NCBI RefSeq assembly: GCF_039962255.1
Contig: NZ_JAMPKY010000001.1
Coordinates: forward strand, 620,001 to 684,000
Length of the DNA stretch: 64,000 nucleotides
Origin: Leptolyngbya subtilissima AS-A7
GTDB taxonomy: Bacteria > Cyanobacteriota > Cyanobacteriia > Phormidesmidales > Phormidesmidaceae
Direction of reading: 5' to 3'
Shown: positions 8,970 to 18,033 of the stretch, one piece after another
How the letters are laid out: each line of letters starts with the position of its first letter
Numbering within the stretch: position 1 is the first letter of the stretch
Program-made: the position numbers and the translations under genes
Notes under the pieces: generated by a model
The model's input: the letters and a program-made list of their open reading frames with translations, nothing else
What the model was told of the DNA's origin: nothing
Database searches by the model: none

Positions 8970-9616
8970 TCCGCCAAGCGGCTCTAGCGGCGGGCACTGT
9001 AATGCTGCTGGCGTTGGGTGGAGATCTTCAAGCTCAGGAGCCGCCTGAGCCTGAGCTCAACTATTTGCGACCCGCTGAACCCTGCCCGAGCGATCCCCAA
9101 GTGCTCGCCACCCAACTTTTGGCCGACCTACCCAGCTATGCTAACCGGGTGTCTAGCCGCAACCTAGATCTATCTACTAACCCCATCCAACCTGTAACTA
9201 CTATCTTGGTGGCCAGTGCCCCTGACTTTACCCCTCTAGATTTGTCCCAGCTATCGCCCACAGGGGTAACGAGCGAAGGTGAAGCCGACACAGATTTGCA
9301 GCAGGTGTTTTTTACCACCCTAGAGCGGCAGTACTGGCAAGGGCGACCGACATCCCTGCAACATTACCACTGGCTGTTTCTCGCCCCAACCCAGGAGGGT
9401 TGGCACATGGCCCTGCTGTTTTCTAGCCTGGGCCCCTATTCAAATAGTGGACCCTTAGGCTCCAGCAGTCGCCCTCCCACCCCGCCCCAGGAGAGCAGCG
9501 ACGGCATTGTGGGTCAGGCGGTGAGGCTTTGGCTACGCGACTGTCGGGCTGAGGCAGTGTTTCCAACCGATGCTGAGGTCGAAAGCGTTTCCCCAGACCC
9601 ATCGACAAATCCGTAG
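8945..9616 (+). CDS. Hypothetical exported protein
   Basis: No function recognised. From the ATG at 8945 (inside the pyrF 3' end) it encodes 223 residues: a likely signal peptide ([22 protein letters not shown], cleavage after AQA-like site), then a Pro/Glu-rich segment and a compact domain with [23 protein letters not shown] and [26 protein letters not shown]. Two cysteines (CPSD and DCRAEA) could form a disulphide outside the cytoplasm. The 3' end overlaps the convergent cofH gene by 103 bases. Translation is probably coupled to pyrF. Exported location is inferred from the N-terminus only. Confidence 0.75.
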   Translation: MFHCDRSLVRQAALAAGTVMLLALGGDLQAQEPPEPELNYLRPAEPCPSDPQVLATQLLADLPSYANRVSSRNLDLSTNPIQPVTTILVASAPDFTPLDLSQLSPTGVTSEGEADTDLQQVFFTTLERQYWQGRPTSLQHYHWLFLAPTQEGWHMALLFSSLGPYSNSGPLGSSSRPPTPPQESSDGIVGQAVRLWLRDCRAEAVFPTDAEVESVSPDPSTNP

Positions 9617-10737
9617 AGGGTGTCGCGCTGGCGGGCTGGGCGGCCTAGGCTAGCGATCGCCCCACGCAGTTCCGCCACCGTCATGCAGGTTCCCCCCTGG
9701 GCTCCGGCCATGGTGGTGATGTGCTCTTCCATCAGAGTGCCGCCGATGTCGTTGCAGCCCCAGGTCAACGCCTCAGTAGCACCGCTCAGCCCGAGTTTTA
9801 CCCAGCTGGGCTGATGGTTGACAATCCAGTTACCCAAGTAAATGCGGGCTACTGCCATCAGCAGCAGCGCATCGGACAGCACTGGCTGGTCGTGCCCCAC
9901 TCGGCGGCGCAGGGGCTTAGGGGCCTCCTGGCCCACAAAGGGCAGCACAATAAATTCAGTGATCGCCGCAGAATAGCCCGCCTCTAAAGACTGGCGCTGG
10001 AGCTGACGCAGCTTTTCTAGGTGAATGATTTGCTGAACGGGGGTTTCAATGTGACCCGACAGCATGGTGCTGGTGGTGGGTAGCCCCATCTCATGGGCCA
10101 GCCCCACAATCTCCAGCCAGGTGGCGCTGTCGATTTTCTCGGGGCACAGCACCCGCCGCACCTCATCGTCGAGCACCTCCGCCGCCGTTCCCGGCAGTGA
10201 CCCCACTCCAGCATCCTTAAAGGCCAGCAGCACGTCGCGATAGCTCAGCCCGTCCTGGCGGGCGATGAACTGCACCTCCTGGGGCGAGAAGGCATGCAGG
10301 TGCAGGGCCGGGAACGAGCCCTTGATGGTGTCCACCAGCTTCAGGTAGTAGTTCAGGGAGCGGCCGTTGATTTTGGCGTCAGGGTTCAACCCGCCCTGCA
10401 TACAGATTTCTGTAGCTCCTACAGCAACGGCCTCGGTGGTTTTTTCGAGCATGGGGGCAACGTCGAGCCAGTAAGCCCCCTCCGCTTCGGCATCGCGACG
10501 AAAGGCACAGAAGCTACAGTGTTGCTCACAGATATTGGTGAAGTTAATGTTGCGGTTGACCACATAGGTGACGGTCTCACCCACCTGCCGCTGGCGTAGG
10601 ATGTCAGCCGTGTCGCGAATCGCCGCCAGGGCCGCAGGATCCTGCGGCTGCAAAAGCGCTACACCCTCAGTCGGGGTAATATCGCCACCAGCCAATGCCT
10701 TAGCGAGAATCTGCTCAATTTCCATAGCTGCCAGCAT
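9514..10737 (-). CDS. cofH: 7,8-didemethyl-8-hydroxy-5-deazariboflavin (FO) synthase subunit CofH
   Basis: A radical SAM enzyme acting with CofG to build FO, the deazaflavin chromophore used by F420 enzymes and by some cryptochromes/photolyases in cyanobacteria. The Fe-S motif CEQHCSFC (CxxxCxxC) lies at about residues 70-77 in [19 protein letters not shown], followed by [11 protein letters not shown] and [11 protein letters not shown]. At 407 residues it is slightly longer than typical because of a low-complexity tail rich in Ser/Ala that lies over the convergent upstream gene. No CofG is in the window. An alternative start is the Met at residue 5. Confidence 0.95.
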   Translation of the reverse strand: MLAAMEIEQILAKALAGGDITPTEGVALLQPQDPAALAAIRDTADILRQRQVGETVTYVVNRNINFTNICEQHCSFCAFRRDAEAEGAYWLDVAPMLEKTTEAVAVGATEICMQGGLNPDAKINGRSLNYYLKLVDTIKGSFPALHLHAFSPQEVQFIARQDGLSYRDVLLAFKDAGVGSLPGTAAEVLDDEVRRVLCPEKIDSATWLEIVGLAHEMGLPTTSTMLSGHIETPVQQIIHLEKLRQLQRQSLEAGYSAAITEFIVLPFVGQEAPKPLRRRVGHDQPVLSDALLLMAVARIYLGNWIVNHQPSWVKLGLSGATEALTWGCNDIGGTLMEEHITTMAGAQGGTCMTVAELRGAIASLGRPARQRDTLYGFVDGSGETLSTSASVGNTASARQSRSQSLTA

Positions 10738-10809
10738 CCACCGTTACAACATCACTTCTTTATTGTGGCGATGGACTGGGTTTCTAGCAGGCAAATTTAT
10801 TTCGCCATC

Positions 10810-10849
10810 AAAAAGCCCGTGTTTCCAAGGCTGGAAACACGGGCTTTTT
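10810..10849. terminator. Bidirectional hairpin terminator between cofH and the epimerase gene
   Basis: Perfect 18-bp inverted repeat: AAAAAGCCCGTGTTTCCA (10810-10827) and its complement (10832-10849) around a 4-base loop. A-run on one side and T-run on the other make a strong intrinsic terminator in either direction. It lies downstream of the minus-strand epimerase gene, whose transcript it most likely ends before the cofH promoter region. Confidence 0.9.
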
Positions 10850-10868
10850 GCCTAAAGCTGACAACTGA

Positions 10869-11927
10869 TTAGCCTTGGGCGACAGGCTCTAGGGTTGGGG
10901 TGGCAGAAGCCTTGGCCAGCATGTCGCTCAGCAGGCACTGGTCGCTAACGCTGCGATCGAGGGCGGTCTCCAGGGTATAGCGAGGGGTCCAGTTTAGCGT
11001 TGTCTTAGCCTTGGCGTTGGTGTAACGAAAGGGCTTTAGTCGCGCATCCAGGCTGGCGGGAATCAGCAGACCCGGCAGGCGCGCCTTGCCCTTGAGCAAT
11101 TGCTGATTCACGAACCAGGCCAAACTGGAGACGCTGCGCATCATACCCCAGGGCATGGGGATGACCTGGGGTGGGTTTTCGGTACGCTTCACCAGGGCTT
11201 TGGTGAATTGGCGGCGGGTGGGCAAATTGTCGTCTACCACGTTGATCACTTCGCCAGCGGCGGCAGCACTGCCCACCGACAGCACAATGGCCTCGGCGCA
11301 GTTTTCGACATAGGTGACAGGAATTAGGGCATTAGGGCCAATGAGCAGCCATTTGGAACCAAAATCGGCCCCGTGGCAAGCGTTCCATAGCGCTTCGCGC
11401 CCGTAGATCATGCCGGGACGAATTAGGGTAACGGTAGCACCGTTGGCGGCGCCCCATTCGCGCATCAGGTCTTCTTGAATCAGCTTAGTTTGGGCGTAGG
11501 CGTCACGATACTCGGGTTCAGACTCGATAGGAAAGGCTTCGTCAATCACCCGATTAGCCGCAGGATTGAAGTAGTCATACACCGAGAAGGTGCTGGTGGC
11601 CACCAACTTTTTCACAGCGGCGGTGGTCATAGCACCCAGCAGGTTTTCGGTGGTGAGCACGGTGCCCGCAAAGCGATCGTAGAAATCGCCGCCCTTCACC
11701 GCCGCCATGTGAATGACGCAGTTAACGTCGCTGAGGGCTTCGGCAATGCCCCGGCCCTGGCGCAGGTCGAGGCGCACCAGCTCCACCGCCGGGTGGTCAG
11801 CCCAGGCCAGACTTGAGGCATCGGCGGCGGGGCGCACCACAGCCTTAACGGTGTAGCCCTGTCGTACCGCCTCAGCCACCACGTACTTGCCTAAAAATCC
11901 CGATGCTCCAGTAATAAACAGCTTCAT
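10869..11927 (-). CDS. NAD-dependent epimerase/dehydratase (extended SDR)
   Basis: A 352-residue extended short-chain dehydrogenase with the Rossmann motif ITGASGFLGKYV at the N-terminus, VIHMAAVKGGDFYD, catalytic-region STFSVYDYF and YAQTKL (YxxxK), and RPGMIYG. Such enzymes act on nucleotide sugars or steroid-like substrates; the substrate here is not evident. Its ATG overlaps the stop of the upstream oxidoreductase gene by four bases (ATGA), so the two form a tight two-gene operon. The next genes on the opposite strand export polysaccharide, which suggests sugar modification (inference). Confidence 0.9.
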   Translation of the reverse strand: MKLFITGASGFLGKYVVAEAVRQGYTVKAVVRPAADASSLAWADHPAVELVRLDLRQGRGIAEALSDVNCVIHMAAVKGGDFYDRFAGTVLTTENLLGAMTTAAVKKLVATSTFSVYDYFNPAANRVIDEAFPIESEPEYRDAYAQTKLIQEDLMREWGAANGATVTLIRPGMIYGREALWNACHGADFGSKWLLIGPNALIPVTYVENCAEAIVLSVGSAAAAGEVINVVDDNLPTRRQFTKALVKRTENPPQVIPMPWGMMRSVSSLAWFVNQQLLKGKARLPGLLIPASLDARLKPFRYTNAKAKTTLNWTPRYTLETALDRSVSDQCLLSDMLAKASATPTLEPVAQG

Positions 11928-12982
11928 ACGCGGTTCTCCTCTGCAAGTAGGGTTTCGATTAGTCGGTTGGTTTTGTCCATATCTTCAAAGCTCACCGGCA
12001 TGGGCCGATTGTGAAGAATGGCAGCATAGGTCTGGTCGAGCAAGCGGTGCAGGCCCTCGTAAGGGGTGCGCTGCATGACTTTGTTGCGGAAGTTTTTGAC
12101 GCTGGAACCCATCAAGTCCCACCCGTTGACGAAGTGGTTGATCAGCGGTGACAGTTGCTCACCCCCGGCCCGAGGAATCACGGTGCGTAGGTAGGGCTGA
12201 AACAGGTCGGTTTCGGCGTAGCCTCGGCTACCTCTGACGAATAGAGTAAAACACTCAGGTTTGGTGTAGCAGGTAAACCGCAGGCGGGCGTGCTGCTGGC
12301 CGTTGAGCAAAATGGCATCAAGGTCATCGTACTTAAATAGATCGCCGCCCCCGTGGTTGCTCCAAGCTGCTGCGACTCGGTCTACCTCGGGCATAAACCG
12401 CAGCAGCAGATAGGCCATGTGGGTAATGACGTCGTGCACGACTCCAGCGGGCAGCTTGTGTACAGGGTTGGGCAAGTTGCGATCGGCAAATCGCCCACCT
12501 GCCTCGCGGTAGCCTAGGGCAACACGCACTTCGACCTCTTGCACCTCGCCTAGAGCACCGTCTTTGACCATCTCCTCAATTTTGAGAATGGCTTCGTTAA
12601 ACCGGTAGTTGTGGTTTTCGATCAGGTACAGGTTTTTCTCTTGAGCCAAATGCCAGAGGGTTTTGAAATCCTCATAGGTGGGCGTAATTGGCTTTTCGCA
12701 GATCACGTGAGCTTGGGCATTGAGGCAGTCAGTAACTAACTTTTGGTGAGTGTTCGGCGGGGTCAAGATGTGAACCACGTCAGGCTTGGTTTCCGCCAGC
12801 ATGGCCTGGTAATCGGTGAAGGCTTGGCCAGCATGAAATGTCTCAGCGGCGTACTTAGCGGCGGCGGCAGATAGATCGCACACCCCGACTAGCTCGCTGT
12901 GGTCAGAACTATCTAAAAAGCTCAAATGTTGTTTGGAAATAACGCCGGTACCAATGACCGCAGCCTTTAGAGATTTACCCAT
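11924..12982 (-). CDS. Gfo/Idh/MocA family oxidoreductase
   Basis: From the ATG at 12982 this gives 352 residues. The N-terminal NAD(P) domain has AAVIGTGVISKQHLSFL; the family EKP motif is in VICEKPITPTYEDF; the C-terminal alpha/beta domain carries GVVHDVITHMAYLLLRFM with the catalytic-type His. Substrates in the family are sugars, inositols or nucleotide sugars; none can be assigned. It is coupled to the epimerase by an ATGA overlap. A TTG six codons upstream (13000) could also start it, but MGKSLKAAVIG is the usual form. Confidence 0.92.
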   Translation of the reverse strand: MGKSLKAAVIGTGVISKQHLSFLDSSDHSELVGVCDLSAAAAKYAAETFHAGQAFTDYQAMLAETKPDVVHILTPPNTHQKLVTDCLNAQAHVICEKPITPTYEDFKTLWHLAQEKNLYLIENHNYRFNEAILKIEEMVKDGALGEVQEVEVRVALGYREAGGRFADRNLPNPVHKLPAGVVHDVITHMAYLLLRFMPEVDRVAAAWSNHGGGDLFKYDDLDAILLNGQQHARLRFTCYTKPECFTLFVRGSRGYAETDLFQPYLRTVIPRAGGEQLSPLINHFVNGWDLMGSSVKNFRNKVMQRTPYEGLHRLLDQTYAAILHNRPMPVSFEDMDKTNRLIETLLAEENRV

Positions 12983-13396
12983 TGAAGATACCTGTAGCAA
13001 GCCAGCTAAAACTAATCATAGAGATGTATCTAGACGGACAATTGAGCTACGCAAGGCTGAGTTTTACCCACCCCTAACTGGTGTACAGGCTATACGGCTG
13101 AACCAACAACGTGGGAAAAGCAAGAAATATTGCCAAGAAATTCAAATCTGTAGTTACACCGTAAAGTTTTTGCAAACTGCCGTACATACAAACTGAAGCT
13201 CGGTTGCCCCACCCCCAAGAGAGAAACTGGCGATGCGTCTGGTTATCGGCAACCTGCTCTGGAAGGTGCAGCAGAGGCAAGTTCAAAATCAGCGACTTTC
13301 TTCCCACGAGGCTGCGCCGAACCCTGTCCCACTGCTAGAAAAATGGGTCAATATTGGGTATTCGTCTACTGCGATCGCGTCCCTACGGTTAAGGCT
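12983..13396. other. Divergent intergenic region upstream of the oxidoreductase and OPX genes
   Basis: About 410 bp separating two divergent transcription units. It is richer in A/T than its neighbours, as expected for paired promoters. A TTGCAA at 13170-13175 could be a -35 element, but no matching -10 is convincing. Short open frames on both strands show no Shine-Dalgarno site or recognisable product and are not called. Confidence 0.4.
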
Positions 13397-14545
13397 ATGG
13401 TTTTTTGTGGTTTGGCCAGAGGCTATAGGTCTGGGGCGGCCGTCCAGAGGCTAGGGCGCTGGGGTGGTCTGACGGGCATTTGGTTGGTAATTGCGATCGC
13501 CCCAGCGATCGCCCAGACTCCACCAGCGGCCTTACCCGATCGCCTCCCAGGTTCTAGCTTGAGGCTAGAATCCGAGAGCCTAGACAATGTCTTTAATGAC
13601 TACCGCCTGGGGCCTGGAGACGGCATTTTTGTCAGCGTGCAGCGGTTTCCCGACCTGAGCTTTCCGGCCACCCTCGATATTCAGGGCAACGTGGTGCTGC
13701 CCCTAGCCGGCACCCTCAACCTCACCGGGCTCACCCTAGAAGAGGCTCGCGAAACAATTTTCGACCTCTACAACCAATACGTGGTCAATCCCGATGTATC
13801 GGTGATTCTCACCACCCAGCGCCCAGTGGAGGTGACTGTGGTAGGCGAGGTACCCCGTCCAGGGTTTTACCCCTTGCAGGCTCCGCAACTATCGGTGGCG
13901 CTGCTGACAGCGGGGGGCTCTACTACCCTTGCAGATCTGCGGCTAGTGCAAGTGGATCGGCCACTAGAGGGCGGTGACGTACTGTCGCGCACCATAGATT
14001 TGTTCACCCCCCTCCTTCAAGGTGAGCCCATTCCGCAGGTGCGGCTCCAGGATGGCGATGTGGTCACGGTGCCCCGTCTGGCCCCGGAGGACGTGGAGAG
14101 CTACGATCGCGCCCTAGTGGCCAGCTCAACCTTGGCCCGGCCTGAGATCACCATCCGAGTGCTCAACCGAGCCGCAGGGGCGCGGGGCGGAGAAGCCCGC
14201 TTTGGCGCCATTAATCTGCGCAACGGCAGCCGCTTTTTAGACGCGCTGGCCGTGGCAGGGGTTAACCCGGATGTAGCTGCCTACAACCGCATTGCCGTGC
14301 TGCGATTTAACCCCGAAACCGGCTCGGCCGATACGATTACGGTCAATGCGACGGCGGCGGTAAATGGCGATTTGAGCCAGAACATTCCCCTTCAGGAAAA
14401 CGACATTCTGGTGGTTGACCGCAACCTGCTAGCGCGGGTCAGTTATGCTCTCAATACCTTTACTCAGCCCTTTCGCGATGTCCTGGGCTTTTTGCTCTTT
14501 TTTGACTCACTGACCGATTCAGCAGACTCGTTATTTAGACCCTAG
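13397..14545 (+). CDS. Polysaccharide export outer-membrane protein (Wza-type OPX)
   Basis: An exported protein with an N-terminal hydrophobic signal (GGLTGIWLVIAIAPAIAQ), a polysaccharide export domain (YRLGPGDGIFVSVQRFPDLSF...VVLPLAGTLNLTGLTLEEARETI), and SLBB-type repeats (VEVTVVGEVPRPGFYPL...; IRVLNRAAGARGG...). It ends with a hydrophobic helix (FRDVLGFLLFFDSL). OPX proteins form the outer-membrane channel for capsule or slime, working with a Wzz/Wzc-type partner, which is the next gene. The ATG at 13397 gives 382 residues and a more normal signal peptide; the frame is open to 13343. Confidence 0.92.
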   Translation: MVFCGLARGYRSGAAVQRLGRWGGLTGIWLVIAIAPAIAQTPPAALPDRLPGSSLRLESESLDNVFNDYRLGPGDGIFVSVQRFPDLSFPATLDIQGNVVLPLAGTLNLTGLTLEEARETIFDLYNQYVVNPDVSVILTTQRPVEVTVVGEVPRPGFYPLQAPQLSVALLTAGGSTTLADLRLVQVDRPLEGGDVLSRTIDLFTPLLQGEPIPQVRLQDGDVVTVPRLAPEDVESYDRALVASSTLARPEITIRVLNRAAGARGGEARFGAINLRNGSRFLDALAVAGVNPDVAAYNRIAVLRFNPETGSADTITVNATAAVNGDLSQNIPLQENDILVVDRNLLARVSYALNTFTQPFRDVLGFLLFFDSLTDSADSLFRP

Positions 14546-14550
14546 GGTCT
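14537..14550. promoter_or_regulatory. 14-bp perfect palindrome across the OPX stop codon
   Basis: AGACCCTAGGGTCT covers the OPX stop codon and ends 18 bases before the next ATG. It could form a small hairpin in the intercistronic mRNA or be a protein-binding site. Function is unknown. Confidence 0.4.
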
Positions 14551-14568
14551 TGGACCCTGAAAACGGCA

Positions 14569-16749
14569 ATGGTTTCTCCTTTTGTTAAGCGCTATCTGCT
14601 GGCCCTAGACCGCTACAAGTGGCCTAGTTTGGCAACCCTGCTGGGGACTTTGGGTATTTCGGCGGTGGTGGCCGTGCAGCCGCCGCCGCCGCCGCTGTAC
14701 CGGGCCGAGGGGGTGCTGGTGCAAAATGCGCCAGTTGTTGCTCTAACCACCACCGGAACTGAGGTGCAGCAGCGGGGTCAGGGCATTATTTCGGAGGAAT
14801 TCCTGCTGGCCGACGTGCTGCTTCAGCAGGTGTCCCAGGAATTGGAGCGGCGGGGGATTTCGATGGATCCTGAAACCCTGCGCTACCGCACCACGGTCAA
14901 GCTAGAGGGAGAGGAAAACGTGGTGCAGCGGGTCACAGTCACCTTTCGCGGGGCCGACGAAGAGCAGACCCAGCTCACCCTCAGCCTGCTGTTTGAGGCC
15001 ATGGTGGAGCTGAGCCGAGTAACCAACCGGGCCAGAATTGGGGCTATCGTGACGGCGTTAGACGAGCGTCTGCCCGCTGTGGAGGCTGACCTCCGGGCTG
15101 CCGAACAGGCCCTCGAAGCCTACGATCGCACCGAAGGCCCAGCTATCCAAGCAGCTCTTGACGGCAGTCTATTAGGGGCGATCTCGGGCGGGCAGCAGCA
15201 GCAGCGCCAGAACCAACTCGCCCTGGCGGGGCTCGACTCCCAAATCCAAAGCCTCCAGCAGCAGCTGGGGCTGACGCCAGGGCAGGCATTTACCGCCTCG
15301 GCCTTGAGCGCTGACCCAATTATTGCCCAGCTGCGATCGCAGATTTTAGAGAGCGAAACCCAGCTCAAGCTGCTGTCGGCCACCCTGCGCGAGTCGCACC
15401 CCACCATTCAAGATCTGCGCCAGAATCTGACCGCCTACAACGCCCTGTTAGCCGAGCGCGCCCAGGAGGTGATTGGGGGCCAAGACTTAGCCGCCCTGCC
15501 CAGCGTTAGCGAAGTGCGCCAAAACAGCACCCTCGATCCGGCTCGCGCCGCCCTGGCCAACCAGCTGGTGACCCTCAGCGCCCAGCGAGCCGCCCTGGCC
15601 AGCCAGCAGCAGGTGCTCAGCCAGAGCGATGGCCAACTGCGCCAGCAGTACTCCAGCCTGCCCAACAAGCAACTAGAGCGCAACCGTCTCGCCCAGCAGG
15701 TCGCCCTCAACCAGGCCCTCTACGACCAGATTCAAGCCAAACGTATTGATGCCCAGGCCGCCGAGGCCGAGACCGCCAGCAGCCTCACCGTCGCCCAACC
15801 ACCCACCACGACGCTCCAGGCCGACCCACCCACCAGCCCCGTCGTGGTTATGGCCGTGGGCGGCTTACTAGGGATTGTTGCCGCCGGAGCCGTGGCCTTT
15901 TTGCTCGATCTGCTCGACAGTACCGCCCGCACCCCCGAAGACCTCCAAGGCATTCTTACCGATCAAGATGTGCCGGTGCTGGGGCTAGTCCCGGCTCTGG
16001 CAGCTACCTCCTCCCAGGGCTGGCCGATTCTCTACCAGCCCCAAACTCCCGACCTTGAAATCTACGAGCGACTGCGCAGCAGCCTGCGGCGGGCCGGCAG
16101 CCTGTCTGAGGCTGGGGCACCCCCACGGGTGGTGCTAGTAGTCAGCAGCCGGTCGGGGGAAGGTAAAACCACCAGCGCCTTTAACCTAGGCATTGCCGCC
16201 GCCCGCGCCGGACGCCGGACCCTGATTGTCGAAGCCGACCTGCGCCAGCCCTCTTGCGGTCAACGGCTAGGAGTCAAGCTCAACCCAGCCGCCATCTCTG
16301 AACCGCTGCACTACTATGCTGGGCGGCAGCAGGAGCCAATTCAGCTCGCGCCCTGGGTTGAAAACCTGTACCTAACTTCTAGCCCGGGCCCCCAGCCCCA
16401 CCCAGCAGCGATTTTAGAATCGAGCGAGATGGGGCAATTTTTGACCGATGCTCGCGCCCGATTTGACCTGGTGCTGATCGACGCGCCGCCCCTAGGCAAC
16501 AGCAACGACGCCCTGCTCCTCGGGGCCGCCAGCGATGGGCTACTGCTAGTGACCCGCCCCGGCTACACCGACAAAGCAGTGCTAGAGGCTTTGTTAGAAC
16601 AGTTGTTAGAAAATGAAGACCTGCCGCTGCTAGGTGCGATCGTTAATGCCGCCGATCGCACCACCACCCCGTCTGCCACCATTCCCCCAACCGATAGTGC
16701 CACCGTCACCCCCGCCCCCCAGCCCCTAATTCGCTCCATCGACTTTTAG
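14569..16749 (+). CDS. Polysaccharide co-polymerase/BY-kinase (Wzz-Wzc type) for exopolysaccharide assembly
   Basis: A 726-residue inner-membrane protein. N-terminal TM (about 19-37), Wzz-type periplasmic domain with a long coiled coil rich in Gln/Ala (about 150-400), second TM (about 425-446, VVVMAVGGLLGIVAAGAVAF), and a cytoplasmic kinase domain with Walker A VVSSRSGEGKTTSAFN (about 525), Walker A' LIVEADLRQPS and Walker B DLVLIDAPPL. BY-kinases control chain length and export of polysaccharide with an OPX partner, here the preceding gene. The C-terminus has no tyrosine in the last 50 or so residues, so the usual autophosphorylated Tyr cluster is missing; ATPase function may remain. Confidence 0.93.
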   Translation: MVSPFVKRYLLALDRYKWPSLATLLGTLGISAVVAVQPPPPPLYRAEGVLVQNAPVVALTTTGTEVQQRGQGIISEEFLLADVLLQQVSQELERRGISMDPETLRYRTTVKLEGEENVVQRVTVTFRGADEEQTQLTLSLLFEAMVELSRVTNRARIGAIVTALDERLPAVEADLRAAEQALEAYDRTEGPAIQAALDGSLLGAISGGQQQQRQNQLALAGLDSQIQSLQQQLGLTPGQAFTASALSADPIIAQLRSQILESETQLKLLSATLRESHPTIQDLRQNLTAYNALLAERAQEVIGGQDLAALPSVSEVRQNSTLDPARAALANQLVTLSAQRAALASQQQVLSQSDGQLRQQYSSLPNKQLERNRLAQQVALNQALYDQIQAKRIDAQAAEAETASSLTVAQPPTTTLQADPPTSPVVVMAVGGLLGIVAAGAVAFLLDLLDSTARTPEDLQGILTDQDVPVLGLVPALAATSSQGWPILYQPQTPDLEIYERLRSSLRRAGSLSEAGAPPRVVLVVSSRSGEGKTTSAFNLGIAAARAGRRTLIVEADLRQPSCGQRLGVKLNPAAISEPLHYYAGRQQEPIQLAPWVENLYLTSSPGPQPHPAAILESSEMGQFLTDARARFDLVLIDAPPLGNSNDALLLGAASDGLLLVTRPGYTDKAVLEALLEQLLENEDLPLLGAIVNAADRTTTPSATIPPTDSATVTPAPQPLIRSIDF

Positions 16750-16798
16750 CAGGGTAAGCCGATAGGGTAGGATCGTAGGCTGTAGCGTCTAGGAACGT

Positions 16799-16804
16799 TA
16801 AGGA
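16799..16804 (+). promoter_or_regulatory. Shine-Dalgarno site deciding the pdxJ start
   Basis: AAGGAG sits eight bases before a TTG at 16813. This supports TTG initiation of pdxJ, whose protein begins there in the family-typical way ([14 protein letters not shown]). Confidence 0.75.
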
Positions 16805-16812
16805 GCGATCGC

Positions 16813-17523
16813 TTGCCTACCCTGGGAGTCAACATCGACCACATTGCCACGATTCGCCAGGCCCGTCGCACCGTTGAGCCCGACCCTGTGGCCGCAGCGG
16901 TGCTGGCCGAGCTAGCCGGTGCCGATGGCATCACCGTGCACCTGCGCGAAGATCGTCGCCACATGCAAGACCGCGACGTGCGCCTGCTGCGGCAGACTGT
17001 GCGCACCCACCTAAATTTGGAGATGGCTGCCACTGACGAAATGGTGGCGATCGCCCTCGACGTCAAACCCGACTACGTCACCTTGGTGCCCGAGCGGCGC
17101 GAGGAAGTCACCACCGAAGGCGGGTTAGATATCGCCGGCCAGACCGATCGGATGAAATCCGTAGTTAACACCCTTCAGAGCGCCGGCATTCCAGTCAGTC
17201 TATTTATCGACGCCGCCACCGACCAAATTGAGGCTTCAGCCCAGGTCGGTGCCCAGTTCATCGAGCTGCACACCGGGCCCTACGCCGAGGCCAAAGCAGA
17301 AGCCGACCTCCACCGCGAACTCGACATTCTCGCCCAGGGAACGGCCCAGGCGATCGCCCTCGGCCTGCGAGTCAACGCCGGCCACGGCCTCACCTACTGG
17401 AACACCACCCCCGTCGCCCGCATCCCCGGCATGGAAGAGCTCAATATCGGCCACAGCATCGTCAGCCGCGCTGTACTAGTGGGCCTAGAGCGCGCCGTCC
17501 GCGAGATGAAAGCGCTGATTTAG
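16813..17523 (+). CDS. pdxJ: Pyridoxine 5'-phosphate synthase
   Basis: PdxJ condenses 3-amino-1-phosphohydroxyacetone phosphate with deoxyxylulose 5-phosphate to give pyridoxine 5'-phosphate, the last ring-forming step of vitamin B6 synthesis. Signatures: [70 protein letters not shown] and INAGHGL-like [11 protein letters not shown]. The 236-residue length is normal. It begins at a TTG with a good AAGGAG site. ycf54 follows after about 77 bp. Confidence 0.97.
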   Translation: MPTLGVNIDHIATIRQARRTVEPDPVAAAVLAELAGADGITVHLREDRRHMQDRDVRLLRQTVRTHLNLEMAATDEMVAIALDVKPDYVTLVPERREEVTTEGGLDIAGQTDRMKSVVNTLQSAGIPVSLFIDAATDQIEASAQVGAQFIELHTGPYAEAKAEADLHRELDILAQGTAQAIALGLRVNAGHGLTYWNTTPVARIPGMEELNIGHSIVSRAVLVGLERAVREMKALI

Positions 17524-17553
17524 GGCGAGGGACAAGAAGTTTTGACTCTTCAC

Positions 17554-17569
17554 CCCCTACCCATCCACC
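17554..17569. repeat. Near-copy of the 16-bp intergenic repeat
   Basis: CCCCTACCCATCCACC differs by one base from the unit CGCCTACCCATCCACC found at 5665 and twice at 39584-39615. It lies in the pdxJ-ycf54 gap, within a pyrimidine-rich run of repeated CCCCTACC units. Confidence 0.6.
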
Positions 17570-17600
17570 CCCTACCCCTTACCTATAAAGGAGACTCCCC

Positions 17601-17933
17601 ATGACCACCTACTACTACGCCGTCGCCAGCCAAAAATTTCTGCTCGAAGAAGAACCCCTGGATGAAGTCCTCAAGGAGCGCCGCCGCTACTATCAGGAGC
17701 AAGAGCAGGAGGTGAATTTTTGGCTGGTCAAGTCCCCCGCTTTTTTAGATGCTCCCGAACTGGCCAGCATTAAAGCCCGCTGCCCCCAGCCCTCTGTAGC
17801 TCTAGTTTCCACCAGCAAGCAGTTCATTACCTGGGTCAAGCTGCGGTTTGATTATGTAGGCATTGGTGAGTTTGAGGCCCCCTCCGCTACCATTCCCGAT
17901 CCCCTCGCATCTCTAGATGCCATAGCGTCCTAA
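17601..17933 (+). CDS. ycf54: Ycf54, accessory factor of the Mg-protoporphyrin monomethyl ester cyclase
   Basis: A 110-residue protein of the Ycf54 (DUF2488) family, needed for assembly or stability of the AcsF-type cyclase that forms the fifth ring of chlorophyll. The start MTTYYYAVASQKFLLEEEPLDEVL, the stretch VNFWLVKSPAFLDAPELASIKARCP and STSKQFITWVKLRFDYV match the family closely. A strong Shine-Dalgarno (AAAGGAG at 17587-17593) precedes the ATG. It stands next to pdxJ; no other chlorophyll genes are nearby. Confidence 0.95.
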   Translation: MTTYYYAVASQKFLLEEEPLDEVLKERRRYYQEQEQEVNFWLVKSPAFLDAPELASIKARCPQPSVALVSTSKQFITWVKLRFDYVGIGEFEAPSATIPDPLASLDAIAS

Positions 17934-18033
17934 GCTGAGGGCAGGCGCGATTGCGATCAAAACCTAGAATCTCTGCCCGCGATCGCTGCTTTAGGCTAGA
18001 ATCGCTGGCAGATTACGGCGGTAACAAAGAGCA

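Noticed and set aside
13074-13307. 77-codon minus-strand frame in the divergent gap before the OPX gene
   Set aside because: No ribosome-binding site, no recognisable motif, and it would occupy the expected promoter region.
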